Source of the DNA: Hemerocallis citrina
Lineage: Eukaryota > Streptophyta > Magnoliopsida > Asparagales > Asphodelaceae
Assembly: GCA_017893485.1 (NCBI GenBank)
Contig: CM030362.1
Span: forward strand, 258,420,244-258,484,243
Direction: 5' to 3'
Length of the DNA stretch: 64,000 nt
Shown here: positions 12,699 through 23,492 of the stretch, one piece after another
Numbering within the stretch: position 1 is the stretch's first letter
Layout: the number at the start of each line of letters is the position of its first letter
Notes under the pieces: model-generated
What the model saw: only the letters and a program-made list of their open reading frames with translations
Told to the model about the DNA's origin: nothing
Databases searched by the model: none
Program-made: the position numbers and the translations under genes

Positions 12699-13395
12699 GA
12701 GCATCCACAGTCGTTTGCTATTCTCATTGCTAAATATATCATTTAGCAATAGCAATAGGAGTAGAACGCTGTAGTCGTCCAAATCCTAAAATTAAAAACG
12801 ACGGATGAACATCATCCGTCTTTGAAATTTTTTTTTTTTTTTATAATAGTTATTCGGGGATTTAAAAAATAAACAAAAAAAAAAGGTCAAAAAAAAAAGT
12901 CAAACCCATCACAAACGGATGAAGACCATCCGTTTGGATGGTTTTGAACTTTTTTTTGATTTTTTTTTTGGTTTAAAATTATAAACAAATCAAAAAAAAT
13001 CAAAAAAAATCAAAAAAAAAGTGAGAAACTGACCAAACGGATGATCTTCATCCGTTTGGTGAGTTTCTGACTTTTTTTTTTGTTTAAAATCAAAAAAAAA
13101 AAATCAAATACGGATGATCTTCATCCGTCCAACGCCATAAACGGAGTATCTTCACCCGTCTATTGTTTTTTAATTTTTTTATTTTCATAGACGGATGATC
13201 TTCATCCGTCCCAATACTCAAACGGAGTATCATCATCCGTCTTCTATATTTTGCAATCTTCTATCCAGGCTTTTAACTTTAGCAATTTACTGTACATTCC
13301 TATTCTAATTTTTGAGTTTTTAGCGAACGATTGCACGTCTCTTTTCTAAATCTATTTCTAATTTTTGAGTATTTAGCAAACGACTGTGGATGCTC
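12699..13395. mobile_element. PIF/Harbinger-like MITE with internal hairpins
   Basis: The ends are perfect 22-bp inverted repeats beginning GAGCATCCACAGTCGTTTG. They are flanked by TAA on both sides (12696-12698 and 13396-13398). A 3-bp TWA-type TSD fits PIF/Harbinger MITEs. At 697 bp it has no transposase. Its middle is T/A-rich and holds seven interrupted palindromes of the type ACGGATGATCTTCATCCGT. It sits inside the third captured VPS3-like exon, so it inserted after that exon existed. Confidence 0.85.
12798..13245. repeat. Array of seven ACGGATG..CATCCGT hairpins
   Basis: Interrupted palindromes with arms (A)AACGGATGA / TCATCCGTT and a 2-6-bp centre occur near 12800, 12915, 13036, 13105, 13140, 13190 and 13222. 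They are separated by T- or A-rich spacers. Some arms are altered to CGGAGTATC. Each could form a short cruciform or RNA hairpin. They explain most of the MITE's internal length. Confidence 0.8.
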
Positions 13396-15062
13396 TAACA
13401 CTTGCAAGGGATCCAGAGATTCTCCATGATTGTGGAGAAGACGTACAGCGGTCTTATACATTGGCTCCTTTCCATTTTTTGGATCCAAATACATACCCAG
13501 CAACCTAAGTGAATGTGATTATAGAAGAATCTAGGAGAAGACATTTTAGGGGAAACAACCATACGATGAATGTGTAAAAGAACTCACTCCATTTAAGCTT
13601 CTCTTCTGCCAATCTCCGCACAGTACTGTTCCGCAGCATCACTGTCCTCCAGCTTCCTTAAAACATAAAACCAAACATAAATATACGAAATATACTAGCA
13701 ACGTTGTGAATATACTTCACTAATACAGTCAATTTCTGATTTCACAGGGTACAAGTGTTCCATTATGCATTATTCTTACAAGGCCAAAATCTTGAGCACC
13801 AAAGTTTCCTCACCCATCTTCCGGTAGAGGATAGCCTGCTCAGTTTAGAAGAAAAAAAAAAGATTTAGAAATTAGAGAGATGTTAGACTGACATCTTCAG
13901 CATGCATAAAGTGACCAATAATTTTTGCATTGATACAAACAAATGAAAACTTTTTCAAAAGGAAACTGAATAAAAAAGTACAATCCTAGTTGAAACATTC
14001 GTGCTACATACAGGTACTGGATGGCAATTTTCAATATATTATGGACATCTATTATCTATTATCTATTACTAAATTACAAAGTACGGAGTTTTCGCATTGT
14101 GCAAAATTGTTAATAATGGAGAACTAGAATTACTTCTTCCTAGCTGATCAGTATCACCTCACCATAATCAGTGCAAGAACAAACAAAATCTTCTTCTAGG
14201 CAATTCATGTATTGTTTGGAAGGATCATCTCTAAGATTAGAGAGCAAGCCACATATAATACTTGTATATGACTTCAGAGTTGAAAAATGAAGGCATAAGC
14301 AAAATATAAGAAACTAAGTGCACAAACCTGGTAGTTTTCTGTCATCAAATTGTACCACCTAATTTACAGTGTACCTGATTGGAGAACAAGGCGAGTGATT
14401 AAAATCAACAACCCTCAAAATTAACAACCCATCCAAATTAGATGAAAATATGGGATTATCATGTGGGATTATGGTAAGTACGCACAAAGACAAGAGTGAA
14501 TATCATGTGGGATGAAAATATCAGATCACCACAACCATATAGGATTCCTCTAGGAACTGCAAACAAAACAACCTAAATGAGCATTCAACATTTTAAAGCA
14601 TTTTTAAACAATGCACCTCACAAGTAAGATCTACATAACGATCCTTACAATTTAAGAGAAGCACTTTGAATATGTTGTTTGGGGGAGGCAAAGTTGTAAA
14701 CTTAGAGCCCTGAAATGGAATGATATCAACAAGTGTGTTCTTAAAATAGGAAGAGCTATATACAAACAATGAGTTCATTGAAAAAACTGTTCATAAAGAC
14801 TGTTACCTCTTGGCAGTGATAGTTAGGACCAGGAAGTTGAGTTGAATAAAATGTAATGATCCGTAGAAATTGGGAAGCCTTCAGGAATATCTTCAATCAA
14901 AGAATAACAACACGCCTATGTAATGATCCGTTGATATATGTCAAATTTTTTGTAGTGGTGATTATGGATTTCTCATGGGTGTTTGGTTGATTGTATTTAC
15001 ATCAATTTATACCTATTATCTTGTAAGTGACCCGAATACAATATTTGAAACTTTTTGTATTA

Positions 15063-15629
15063 CTAGATTTGCCTGTGGGCACGTACCTACGGCACGTCTT
15101 CGGAACGATACAAAACATGAAAAACCCTATAAACAGTAAACAACAATTATGTATCTCAAGTTTGAATAATATGACAATAATTAGTTGTAAATAAAAGTCC
15201 ATGTTTTCATTAGTGTGTTAAAAAATAATTATAAATGAGGGTGTAAAATCTAACTTTTTAGAACTTAAAGTGTAGAAAATGATGAAATTTAACTGTTGAA
15301 TAGATATTTGCGATTTTCAATATAACATGTGCAATAAAAAAATATAAAAATTCTGAAATTTAAAAACATGAAATCTTAAAATCTAAATTTTTAAGTAAAT
15401 AAAGAAAGAATGGGAGAGAAAGAGAAAGAGAAATATGAAAAAGTGAAGATAAAAGATAGAGATAGTAATAAAGTAATGAGTTTTTTAGTTTTGGGGGGGA
15501 AATTTTGATTTTGGGATTTGAAATTTTGGGAGGAAAAATGTGTTTTGTAAGGTTAAATCTGGGCCTTTGATTTTGGAGGGGATTGAAGGTGAGCCACTTG
15601 ATAGTTTTCTTTGTGTTTTATTATATAGA
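15063..15629 (-). mobile_element. Non-autonomous Helitron, downstream copy of a dimer
   Basis: Read on the minus strand it starts TCTATATAATAAAACAC and ends CTAG followed by host T, the TC...CTRR|T signature of Helitrons. A GC-rich imperfect palindrome around GTGGGCACGTACCTAC lies just inside the CTAG end, where the terminal hairpin is expected. No Rep/helicase coding is present. Its 5' TC end abuts the CTAG end of the next copy at 15629/15630 with no base between. The copy at 59305-60255 shares both ends. Confidence 0.75.
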
Positions 15630-15911
15630 CTAGGTTTGCCCGTTGACACGTGCCTACGGCACGTCTTCGGAACGGTGCACCTTGTTTGTTCATAGGAAAA
15701 TAGTTTTGGAGGTCCAGTAAATTAACTGAAGTAGTAAACATATTATATGAGAAATTTTTGGGGGTCCAGTAAAAAACATATTATATGATTTTTTGATTTT
15801 TAAAAATTATTTTTAAAGTTTATAAATCTTTAAAATTTTTAGTTTTTTAGTTTTTTAATTTTTTAAAATTTTAAAATTTTTTATTTTCTTAATTTTTTGA
15901 ATAGAAGAGGA

Positions 15912-15950
<39 letters not shown>

Positions 15951-16117
15951 AATAATTAAATAAATATAGGAGTTGTTTTGGTTGGGAGATTTGAATTTGA
16001 GTTTTGGGAGGAAACTTTTGGAAGGAAAAATATGTTTTCTGAAGTTAAATCTGGGCCTTTAATTTTTGGGGGATTGAAGGAGCGCTTGATAACTTTCTTT
16101 GTGTTTTATTATATAGA
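15630..16117 (-). mobile_element. Non-autonomous Helitron, upstream copy of a dimer
   Basis: On the minus strand this copy begins TCTATATAATAAAACAC after host A and ends in CTAG at 15630. There it is joined directly to the TC start of the next copy. The terminal palindrome region is GTTGACACGTGCCTACGG on the plus strand. A GA microsatellite (about 15912-15951) and T/A-rich homopolymer stretches fill the centre. There is no coding capacity. Confidence 0.75.
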
Positions 16118-16804
16118 TAATTACAGTAAGTTGCATGTCGTACAGTTGCAGATACAGTTACAACTATTTCTAAGCCAAATAAGTTAATATAGACAGGGCC
16201 TCGATTTATTATCTCTATCAATCTCGTCTGGCCGTCCTCATATCCAATGGTTGGTATGAACTCTCTCCCTCAACCGACACAATTTGGTGAGTGACGACCA
16301 GCACCAAGAGTTTCGGACGCAAAGGCTCGATAACAAAGTGACAAACACCAACTTTTGTTTGGGGAAAAAGGACACTCTAAAGTCTGAACCTCTCCCTTTC
16401 CACCATAAAAGAAAAAAGAGACAGCCCACTATTCATTAAACAAAAGGAAAGAAAGAAAGAATGATAAGATTGGCAACAAAGAATTTTCCTCAGGATCTCA
16501 TTATGGTTAATGATTTTAATGATAGACTACAGTCTCCTATTAATTAGGTTAGTGTCATTACTTTGCATCTCTTTCTTTAAGCCAAGTTTTGAGGCCAACA
16601 GAAAAACTAAGCATTGAATACGATTAGATCAAGCCATTACAAATGTTAGAAGAAACAATATAAAGTTTATTCCGAAATTCACTCCGGAAAAAGTCATTGC
16701 AACCAAACCAGTGAATCAATGCAAGTGTAATAGTACAATAGTAAAACTTTTTAGCAGTGGATAAGAGCTTGAGGTTCAAACCTAATGCAGGACAGAAGAT
16801 AAAC
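16118..16804. other. Unassigned DNA between Helitrons and element E
   Basis: I see no gene, RNA or recognisable element end. A minus-strand open frame at 16238-16429 has no family resemblance. This is probably the older target into which element E inserted. Confidence 0.35.
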
Positions 16805-18039
16805 TGTTTGCTTGATCTCTTACAAGCTTACTTGCCTTGAATAAAATAGATTTTTTTCTTGCACGAGAAAGATAAATTGAAGAATTTTTTTTATTTTATA
16901 ATTGGATTAGTAATAAAAGATCGTAATACATGATAACTCTGTTGGGATGAGGTGTCTACGAACACCCCGCTGGCGTAGCGGAATTGATTAGAGCAATGAG
17001 GATGGCGAAGTAGATGAGACGAATCAATTGAACACCCAAGCAAATAGATCCACAAATCTAACACAAACACAATGAGGATTTATCCCGGTTAGCTTTCGCT
17101 TAATCCGAATGAGAAATATAGGGAGATATAATATTCAACTAGAAGAGATTACAATAAGTTAATGATTCACTCAATACAAGAAATTAAACTCACTTACCAA
17201 GAACTATCTCTCTCAAGCCTCTCTTTGCAGTGGAGAAAATATCAAAAAGTACTTCACCTCACATAAAGGAGGTGATTACAATATATGTAAGAAGAATAGA
17301 GAGAACCCTAGATTAATCTTAATTCTCAGTCGTCTGATGTATCCTGTAAAAAAAGTAACTGAATAGCAGCCGTACGAACTGACTTGGAGTTGAAAATTTG
17401 GCTGAAACAACCTAAAAAATCGAGGCCCAAAATATAACACATCGCCGCGATCGGTCGATTGCACCACAAGTGCTGTCGTCTGTCCTCTTCTCGGGAAAAA
17501 AAGCCCTGTATAGGGTGCAATCGATCGTCCACAAGGTCGGTCGACTGTCTTCTTTCCTGGTTGCTGCTGTTGTTGTTTCTCTTCAACTCTCTTCGACGCT
17601 TCGACCTCCATGCTTTATCGTATCTTCTTCTAATCTGCACCACGAGTATACAAGACATTCCTAACAAACTCCTAATGTCAATAAATAGGCGAACTAAACT
17701 TGAGTAGAAAGAAAATAAACAAACCTAATCTTGAAGGAAAGAAATAATTGAAAATATCCCAAACTAGGAAAGCATAAAAGATACAATATTTCGAGCATAA
17801 ACTATGTCAATAAATTTGCCCGAAAAGATGCCAAATATGCCCAAACTAAATGTGACGGTTTGCTTGAGGTCGATTGTGCGGATGACCGCCAATTACCCAA
17901 TCTGAGTTAGTGAGTTTTGCGGTCGACTACCAGTTGACTTCCAATGCGCAATCTGAGTCAGAGGGTGTTTTGATACTCTTGCAGTCGACCAACCGGTTGA
18001 CCGTCATTACTACTGTTGCTGCTTATGTGCTCCGCATCA
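16805..18039 (-). repeat. Element E left (3') LTR, with solo LTR F inside
   Basis: It matches 62621-63114 over its length once the inserted F sequence (16940-17666 plus one TSD copy) is removed, giving about 503 bp against 494 bp. Shared landmarks are GCACGAGAAAGATAAATTG, CCAATCTGAGTT, TGCGCAATCTGAGTCAGAGG and GTGCTCCGCATCA. Confidence 0.85.
16940..17666. mobile_element. Solo LTR F, Ty1/copia-like
   Basis: The segment begins TGTTGGGATGAGG and ends CATTCCTAACA, so it has TG..CA ends with a TGTT/AACA inverted repeat. It is flanked by AACTC at 16935-16939 and 17667-17671, a 5-bp TSD. Aligning the two LTRs of E shows it as a clean 727-bp insertion. TGTTGG..CCAACA-like ends are common in copia LTRs, which is the only basis for that assignment. 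Overlapping open frames inside it look like chance. Confidence 0.8.
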
Positions 18040-18059
18040 TACACTCCTGAAAAATAACT

Positions 18060-18493
18060 CATCCTCGAGTTATGAATGAAGTAGAACGACTCAATTTGCA
18101 AGAAATCAACATGACCTCAACTTCAACTTTCAACATTTTTGCCTTCCACCTATGATAAATACCAATATGGATCATCTCTTTACACAGAAACATCACTACA
18201 TAATCTCCAACATCAAACACCTCCGATTGACGATGCTTTTTCGGTTGCAACCATATGCTTCTCAATGGATGCTTCTAGTTTCCACCTCAATTAGTCAACC
18301 ACTCAACACCGTGTCGGATAGGAAATTGATGGTACTCACCTTGTAGATCAACTTTGGAAAATATCGGAAGTTTTTGAAATGGGTCAAACGGGTCTTCAAA
18401 TTTCAACATCAGAACTCTATAGCACACTGTAAAATTCTCGATTACATAAATGTCTTCCTTCTTTGGAGCCAACAATGTTAGGGCTACATATGG
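18060..18493 (-). pseudogene. Element E pol remnant: RT start fused to integrase end
   Basis: Minus-strand translation from 18493 gives ALTLLAPKKEDIYVIENF and PIFSKVDLQGEYHQFPIRHG. These correspond to the first RT blocks (LLTPKKDG.., FSKIDLRSGYHQIRI) with decay. Right after this (18265-18080) comes HRQSEVFDVGDYVVMFLCKE, which matches the integrase C-terminal part (H..RR.VF.VGD.V.V.L.KE). The catalytic RT box, RNase H and integrase core between them are missing, so there has been a large internal deletion. The 3' LTR follows within about 20 bp. Confidence 0.7.
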
Positions 18494-20249
18494 ATTCATG
18501 TCACGCCCCGCTTCCCAAAAATATGAAATACGAGCACGTAACATTGGCCCAGTGAATGACTAACGCCATAAGTTGTTTAACCGAGCAACTCAACAATATA
18601 ACCAATACAGAAAAATTACGCAGACAATAATAATAATCTCATGAACAATAATACTTGGAATGAAGCAATAAAAATATCCAAATACAATAATAATCCAACG
18701 TTTGGAAAGAAATAACAATATTCGGGTCAAAAGCTCACAATACAATGAAATAACAATAGTTCAATAATTAAATCTTCATGGCAACAATAATTTATTAAGC
18801 GACGATGCTATCAATTCTTTCACCAATGTTATTCTCCCAATCCATTAGGCAATTCTCCATCAACACCTGTAAACACTTTATCTAAAAAGAGGAGAAAAAT
18901 TTTCCTCAGAGCAAGTCATGGAAAGCAAGTAGAGAAAGCAGGAAATAATGGAATAACGGTATAACAATGAAGTCAATGGATCAATAGGAATCAATATCAC
19001 GGTAATCGATGCAATGGCTATAAAAAATGGTTCAATATTCGGTAACAATAATCAATGATCAATTCGATATCAATAGGAACAATGAGGGACAATATGCAGT
19101 GTCGATGTGATGCAACTCTTAAGTCTATTAATCATTTTAATCCTAACTAATGCATGTACTACTGCATCCATACTACAAGTTCGATGCATACAATCAATTT
19201 CGTTTTAGACTTAAGTGATGGGTTTTATAGTTCATGTACTCGGCAACTGATATTCAATAATGACCGATGACCGAATCAATCGAGATATTGTAGTCAGTAA
19301 TCTACAATTAATCGATGACCGATATGACCAATAGACCAATAGACCAATAAATAGGAAAACACGGGCTCCTCCTCTGAGTACAGTCCTTATATTGTCCACT
19401 ACTAAAGTCAACCCTTAAACCCAGGCTTGTTAATTATTTATCAATTCAATATGCAATTAACGGAGAATTCGGTGAACGATAGTATCAATAGTGGAACAAT
19501 AGGTTGGTAACATGAAATAGGACAATTAGAAAGATGACAATAACTCATTGGGATCATCAATACCACATACATACATTAATTGATGCAATACAATGATATA
19601 GGAATAATTAATCAAGAAAATCTGAAAAGTATAATTCTGGAAATAAAAACACAATTGTAGTAAAACGAACATAACTTTTGCTACAAAACTCAGAATTTAG
19701 AAATATAAGATGTTCTGGAAACTAGAAAGATAAGGCTACAACTCTTATTCAGAAAGTAATTCATTTTAAGATCGTTTACTGGTTCAAAAATAGAAGACAA
19801 ATTTCAGGCAGCAAGCTAGATACAGTTATTAGGGTATTTTTCATGAAAATAAATTAATTAAACATGATGGGTATCGATTCTTTAGTCAATAAATTATATA
19901 ATCAGTATGATGGTGTCAAAACATGATAAATAAAATTATAACACTTACACACATACACTAATTTATCATCAATCAACCATCAATCGATCAAATATCATAC
20001 AACCTAACAATTGTCTCTACATTAATTTATTTGTGTCATGATTATACAGTTAACCCTATTATCAATTCTATATGAATGCATGAAAGATCCAATCTTTAGA
20101 GTCAAAAGTGGCACGATATCAAGAATATTGGGGTTAGCTCATGTAAACCCTCAATAGACCCAACGAAGAGATGAACAAAGGATAATACGATAATAAAGAG
20201 ATCACTTGCAAGAGTTTAAACAAAACTTGAATTTGATACAATTAACAAT

Positions 20250-20948
20250 TCAAGAGGATAGTGATTTTCCTTTTAGACGGTGAAAACGAATACCAAGAAT
20301 AACGGGATAAGGATCCCGAAGCAACGAACTCACGAACACACAAAAGAACACGTGTAATACAAGTGCAAACAGTGACTCAAGTAAACAAAAAGACAGCAGC
20401 AACTGCAACAGAGCACACAAATAGAGACAGTAGCAACGGGCAAGGGCGGTGGACGGCGTCACCGACGTCAACGGCGAATGGCGCGATGGCACGACGGAGG
20501 TAGGGCAGCGCCTGTGGTGTTGGACGACGAAGTGGAGGACAGAGGTGATCGGGTTGGGGTTTTGGGTGCCTGTTAATGTCGAGGAGAGTGGAAGAGGAGG
20601 AGGGTCGTTGGGGGGGTTTCGGTGTGGTGGTGCTAGGAGGCGGCGCCGAGAGGGGATGGTGACGAGGGGGTCGCCGGAGCACGGGGGGTCACCAGAAATG
20701 GCCGGAGAAGAGAACGGAAGATGGGGATGGGTGTTTGGCTGTTGACGAGACTGGGGATGGAGTTTGGGGTTTTGCCTGGTGGTTCGGGGGCGTGTTGGCG
20801 GTGCTGGATGAGGGCGGCGATGAGAGGGGAGGTCGCCGGAGGGGGCTGGTGGTGGTCGGAGAAGATGGGGAAAGGCTTGGGCGGGAAACAAATCGGGGGA
20901 GAGAGAACAGGAGGAGAGTAGAGAGAGAATAAACGACTTGGGTTTCAA
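20250..20948 (-). other. Pro-rich open frame in the LTR leader
   Basis: A 232-residue frame opens just downstream of the LTR TATA box on the element's sense strand. It is rich in Pro, Ser and Arg and has no domain I recognise. A related frame with the same C-terminal segment (SSLLRDPYPVILGI) occurs in solo LTR G (26144-26734). The right LTR of A has the segment (58224-58424) but the frame is broken. It may simply reflect a pyrimidine-rich transcribed LTR region; protein coding is not established. Confidence 0.3.
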
Positions 20949-20985
20949 AATTGTTCAATTTTTAGGGTTTGCAGCAGAGTTGTAT

Positions 20986-20995
20986 TTATAGGGTA
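20986..20995 (-). promoter_or_regulatory. TATA box of element A left LTR
   Basis: The minus strand reads CCCTATAAATACAACTCTGC. The equivalent site in the right LTR reads CATATAAATACAACTCTACT near 58962. The site fits an LTR promoter driving minus-strand transcription of element A. Confidence 0.55.
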
Positions 20996-21193
20996 CAAGG
21001 GTCCAATAAAAGCGGTTTATGGTTCAACTAAGAGATAAATCAAAATCAATAGAGTTTAAATAAAAATGCCCATCATTCAATAAAAGATAATAGGTTCAAC
21101 AAGAAAATTTCAATCAAGAAGAACAAAAATTTTCCATGAACAAATTTAATCAAAAAGAAAATAATCAGAAAGAACAATAGAGTATTTAAAATT

Positions 21194-21196
<3 letters not shown>

Positions 21197-21259
<63 letters not shown>
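21197..21259. repeat. TA microsatellite
   Basis: About 31 TA repeats lie in element A's left LTR. At the same place in the right LTR the run is longer, begins with CATA repeats, and received a Helitron. Confidence 0.95.
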
Positions 21260-21262
<3 letters not shown>

Positions 21263-21316
21263 TAAATCAAATAGTGAAATGCATATAAAATTGAGCATGT
21301 TCGGGCTTAAAACAAA

Positions 21317-21319
<3 letters not shown>

Positions 21320-21414
<95 letters not shown>
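21320..21414. repeat. TAA microsatellite
   Basis: About 31 TAA repeats in element A's left LTR. The right LTR has a much shorter version near 60322-60355. Confidence 0.95.
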
Positions 21415-21415
<1 letters not shown>

Positions 21416-21444
21416 GTAATAATATGAATACTGATAATAATAAT

Positions 21445-22003
21445 TGATATGGGTTAGATGACGTGCCCCCTCCTGAGCCATCAGATTTCCTCAAATCCCG
21501 CTCTTCCTTGATCATCAAGTCGACAGAAGTCCAACGGGCTCCTACCGCCTCAGGCCCACAGGCAAACGGATCTGACCCGGCCCGCTAAGGTCCCATACCC
21601 ATTTGCCTCTGCCTATAAATACCAAATCCCCTCCTCACTTCATAAGGTAATCAATCTCTCCCCACCTGAACCCTAGATTCCCAGTCTCTTTCTCAGTGAC
21701 TGACTAGATCATCAGAGGGCCTGTCGCCGGAACTTCTCCCGATGTTTCTAGGCAGTGTGCAGGTACAGATGACCGAGCAGAGCTATTGGAGCCGAGCCGA
21801 GCAACTGGATTCGAGCCGAGCATCCGGCCTCTACCTCTCTGTTCCTGCTTCCGAGTCGAGCTACCGGCCTCTACCTCTCAGCTCCTACCCCCGAGCAGGT
21901 CCCGCTCCCCGGGTTTGGACCGACGCCAGTACTACGGTTTCCATTTCACAAATTAGAAGAACTCACACCTACTATCCCCACAACCCAAAAACAAACAGCA
22001 TCA
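21445..22003 (+). repeat. Element B 5' LTR
   Basis: It starts TGATATGGG and ends CATCA, and pairs with 54860-55419. A TATAAAT box lies at 21614-21620, with CCTCCTCACTTCATAAGG downstream. The segment before the end is rich in GAGCCGAGC-type short repeats (about 21785-21860). Confidence 0.9.
21614..21620 (+). promoter_or_regulatory. TATA box in element B 5' LTR
   Basis: CTATAAATACC stands at the expected place in the LTR. The 3' LTR has the same box at 55030-55036. Confidence 0.7.
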
Positions 22004-22006
22004 CGT

Positions 22007-22022
22007 TGGCGCCGTCTGTGGG
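22007..22022 (+). other. Primer-binding site of element B
   Basis: TGGCGCCGTCTGTGGG lies 3 bp after the 5' LTR, where the tRNA primer site belongs. Element D has TGGCGTCGTCTGTGGG at the same place. I do not assign the tRNA. Confidence 0.75.
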
Positions 22023-22090
22023 AACATTTCTCTTAGTACTGTCGCCAGACTGAGCCCGATCAGGAAAGTCACCGCGCGTCCGAGCTCTTC

Positions 22091-23492
22091 CATGGCTCCC
22101 AAAGCCAGAAGGGCCGTCACCTCGGCACGATATCCAGACCCTCCACATCACAGCCGCACGGATGCCCAGGGTTCCAACCAACGTCAGGTCAACGGCGCGG
22201 CCACACCTTCGAATGTGACTGATCTACGCTGCGTCATCTCAGATCGGTAGGACATCCGGACTAGGGAGAGGCCGCTTCCAACTTGATCTCAAACCATCAC
22301 CCGATGGCCGTCCCAGGCGCGTGATCCAGAACACAGCCGCTCGCCCCGTGGACCTCCGCCCCCGCAAGACCCGGTGGGGCAAGCCCCCGTCACAAGGGTT
22401 AAGTTCCAAAATTTTTGGGATGAGATCCTCCAAGCCATCCGAGGCGGCCAGACCACCGAGGTCCGCAACATTTCTGACCCACGATCAGGAACAGGATGCA
22501 GTGAATCCCGAGGATCGGCCCGCCCCCAGAACAGGCAGACGCCATCCTTCGTCGTTTAGAGGAGATGGAGAACCGGCCTCACCCATCTCGGCGAGGTCAG
22601 ATCGGTGCCAGGGTCGTGGTCATCGGTAGACTGGCTCCCCTTTCTCCCCCCAAATCCTAGAAGCCGAGATCCCTCGGAATTTTAGGCCTCCTAAATTCGA
22701 GACCTACAATGGTGAGGGTGATCCCGCTGATCACATGGAGGGGTTTAAGACCCTCATGATGATTCACAGCATTGCGGATCCCCTTCTCTGTCGCGCCTTC
22801 CCTGCTACCCTACGTGGTCCGGCTCGGGAATGGTTCTCCAAACTTACCCCCAGCTCGTCATCTCTTTCGAACAACTAGAGGCGGGCTTCCTAGCCCACTT
22901 CGTGACTAGCAGGAAGGTCGAGAAGATGAGCTCTTCCCTTAAGGATCTCAGACAGAAGGATGGGGAATTCCTCCCCAAGTTCGTTCGGAGATTCACCACC
23001 GAGGCGAGGTCAGTCTCCTCCTTCAACACAGGGGTCGCCTCCGTAGCCTTCCGACCCAATGTCCACCACGGCCAGCTCAAGGCTTCCTTAGCCAAGAAGC
23101 CACCCGTGGACTTCCCCGACCTACTCAACAGGATCGAGAAGTATATTCGAGCCGAGGAGGCCCTCAATCTCGAGGGCGCCAAAGAAGCCACTGCTAAGGG
23201 GAAGCATAGGGTCGGTGATGCTGAGCCTTTCAAGAAACCCGCGAAAGAAGCGGCTGGTCTCAAGAGGGTCCCCACAGTCTCCCGATTCGAGAGATATACG
23301 CCCTTGACTCAGAACATCTCAGCAATCTTGATGGAGATCGAGGATAAAGGGGTCGTCAGATTCCCTCCCCGACTGAGCAACAATTGCAAGAAGCGAGACC
23401 AAAGGTTCTACTGCCGCTTCCACCGAGACACCAGGCACAATACAGATCATTGCGGAGCCCTCAAAGATGAGATCGATGCCCTCATCCAATGA
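22091..23492 (+). pseudogene. Element B gag, broken
   Basis: A likely start, MAPKARRAV, at 22091 soon reaches a stop near 22245. The capsid-type part resumes from about 22677 with FRPPKFETYNGEGDPADHM and AREWFSKL. A frameshift follows near 22850, then an open frame of 220 residues (22830-23492). That frame has the Tat-type gag core (LKDLRQKDGEFLPKFVRRFT) and a zinc-knuckle-like CRFHRDTRHNTDHC near its end. Gag normally packages the element RNA. Here no full-length protein can be made. It is followed directly by the degenerate protease region. Confidence 0.85.

Larger units (their letters stand above)
12692..13838 (-). pseudogene. Captured VPS3-like gene fragment, three exons
   Basis: On the minus strand three short coding blocks read in order with canonical GT/AG borders. 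Exon 13838-13780 contains QAILYRKMGEETLVL. Exon 13656-13588 contains LEDSDAAEQYCAEIGR. The exon starting at 13504 contains MYLDPKNGKEPM and HNHGESLDPLQVL. I recognise these as the C-terminal part of the plant VPS3/TGFBRAP1-like (VPS39-related) vacuolar sorting protein, a subunit of the CORVET tethering complex; this is from memory of the family, not a search. The second exon has an in-frame TAA. The third is split by the MITE and resumes at 12698-12692 before a GT donor. It lies wholly between the CACTA ends, so it is a transduplicated fragment, not a working gene. Confidence 0.7.
10815..14957. mobile_element. Non-autonomous CACTA (En/Spm) transposon
   Basis: The left end CACTACAAGGAATTTGACAT matches the complement of the right end, CACTACAAAAAATTTGACAT. 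Both are flanked by GTG (10812-10814 and 14958-14960), the 3-bp TSD expected for CACTA elements. The left subterminal ~300 bp has repeated TATAGYGACGG- and ACCCACGG-type motifs, as in other plant CACTA ends. A second CACTACAACAGAAATGCC motif at about 11126 looks like the end of another CACTA element, but I found no partner. No transposase is present. The interior carries exons of a VPS3-like gene and a MITE, so this looks like a gene-capturing derivative. Confidence 0.85.

Noticed and set aside
15002..15202. Minus-strand frame with KTCRRYVPTGKSSNT, also seen at 59193-59420
   Set aside because: It is the translation of the shared Helitron 3' end, including the hairpin, not a conserved gene.
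17276..17707. Overlapping frames of 80-113 codons in solo LTR F
   Set aside because: They overlap on both strands with no domain and lie inside an LTR bounded by a TSD.
21146..21518. Open frames with long Tyr or Leu runs
   Set aside because: They are translations of TA and TAA microsatellites in element A's LTR.
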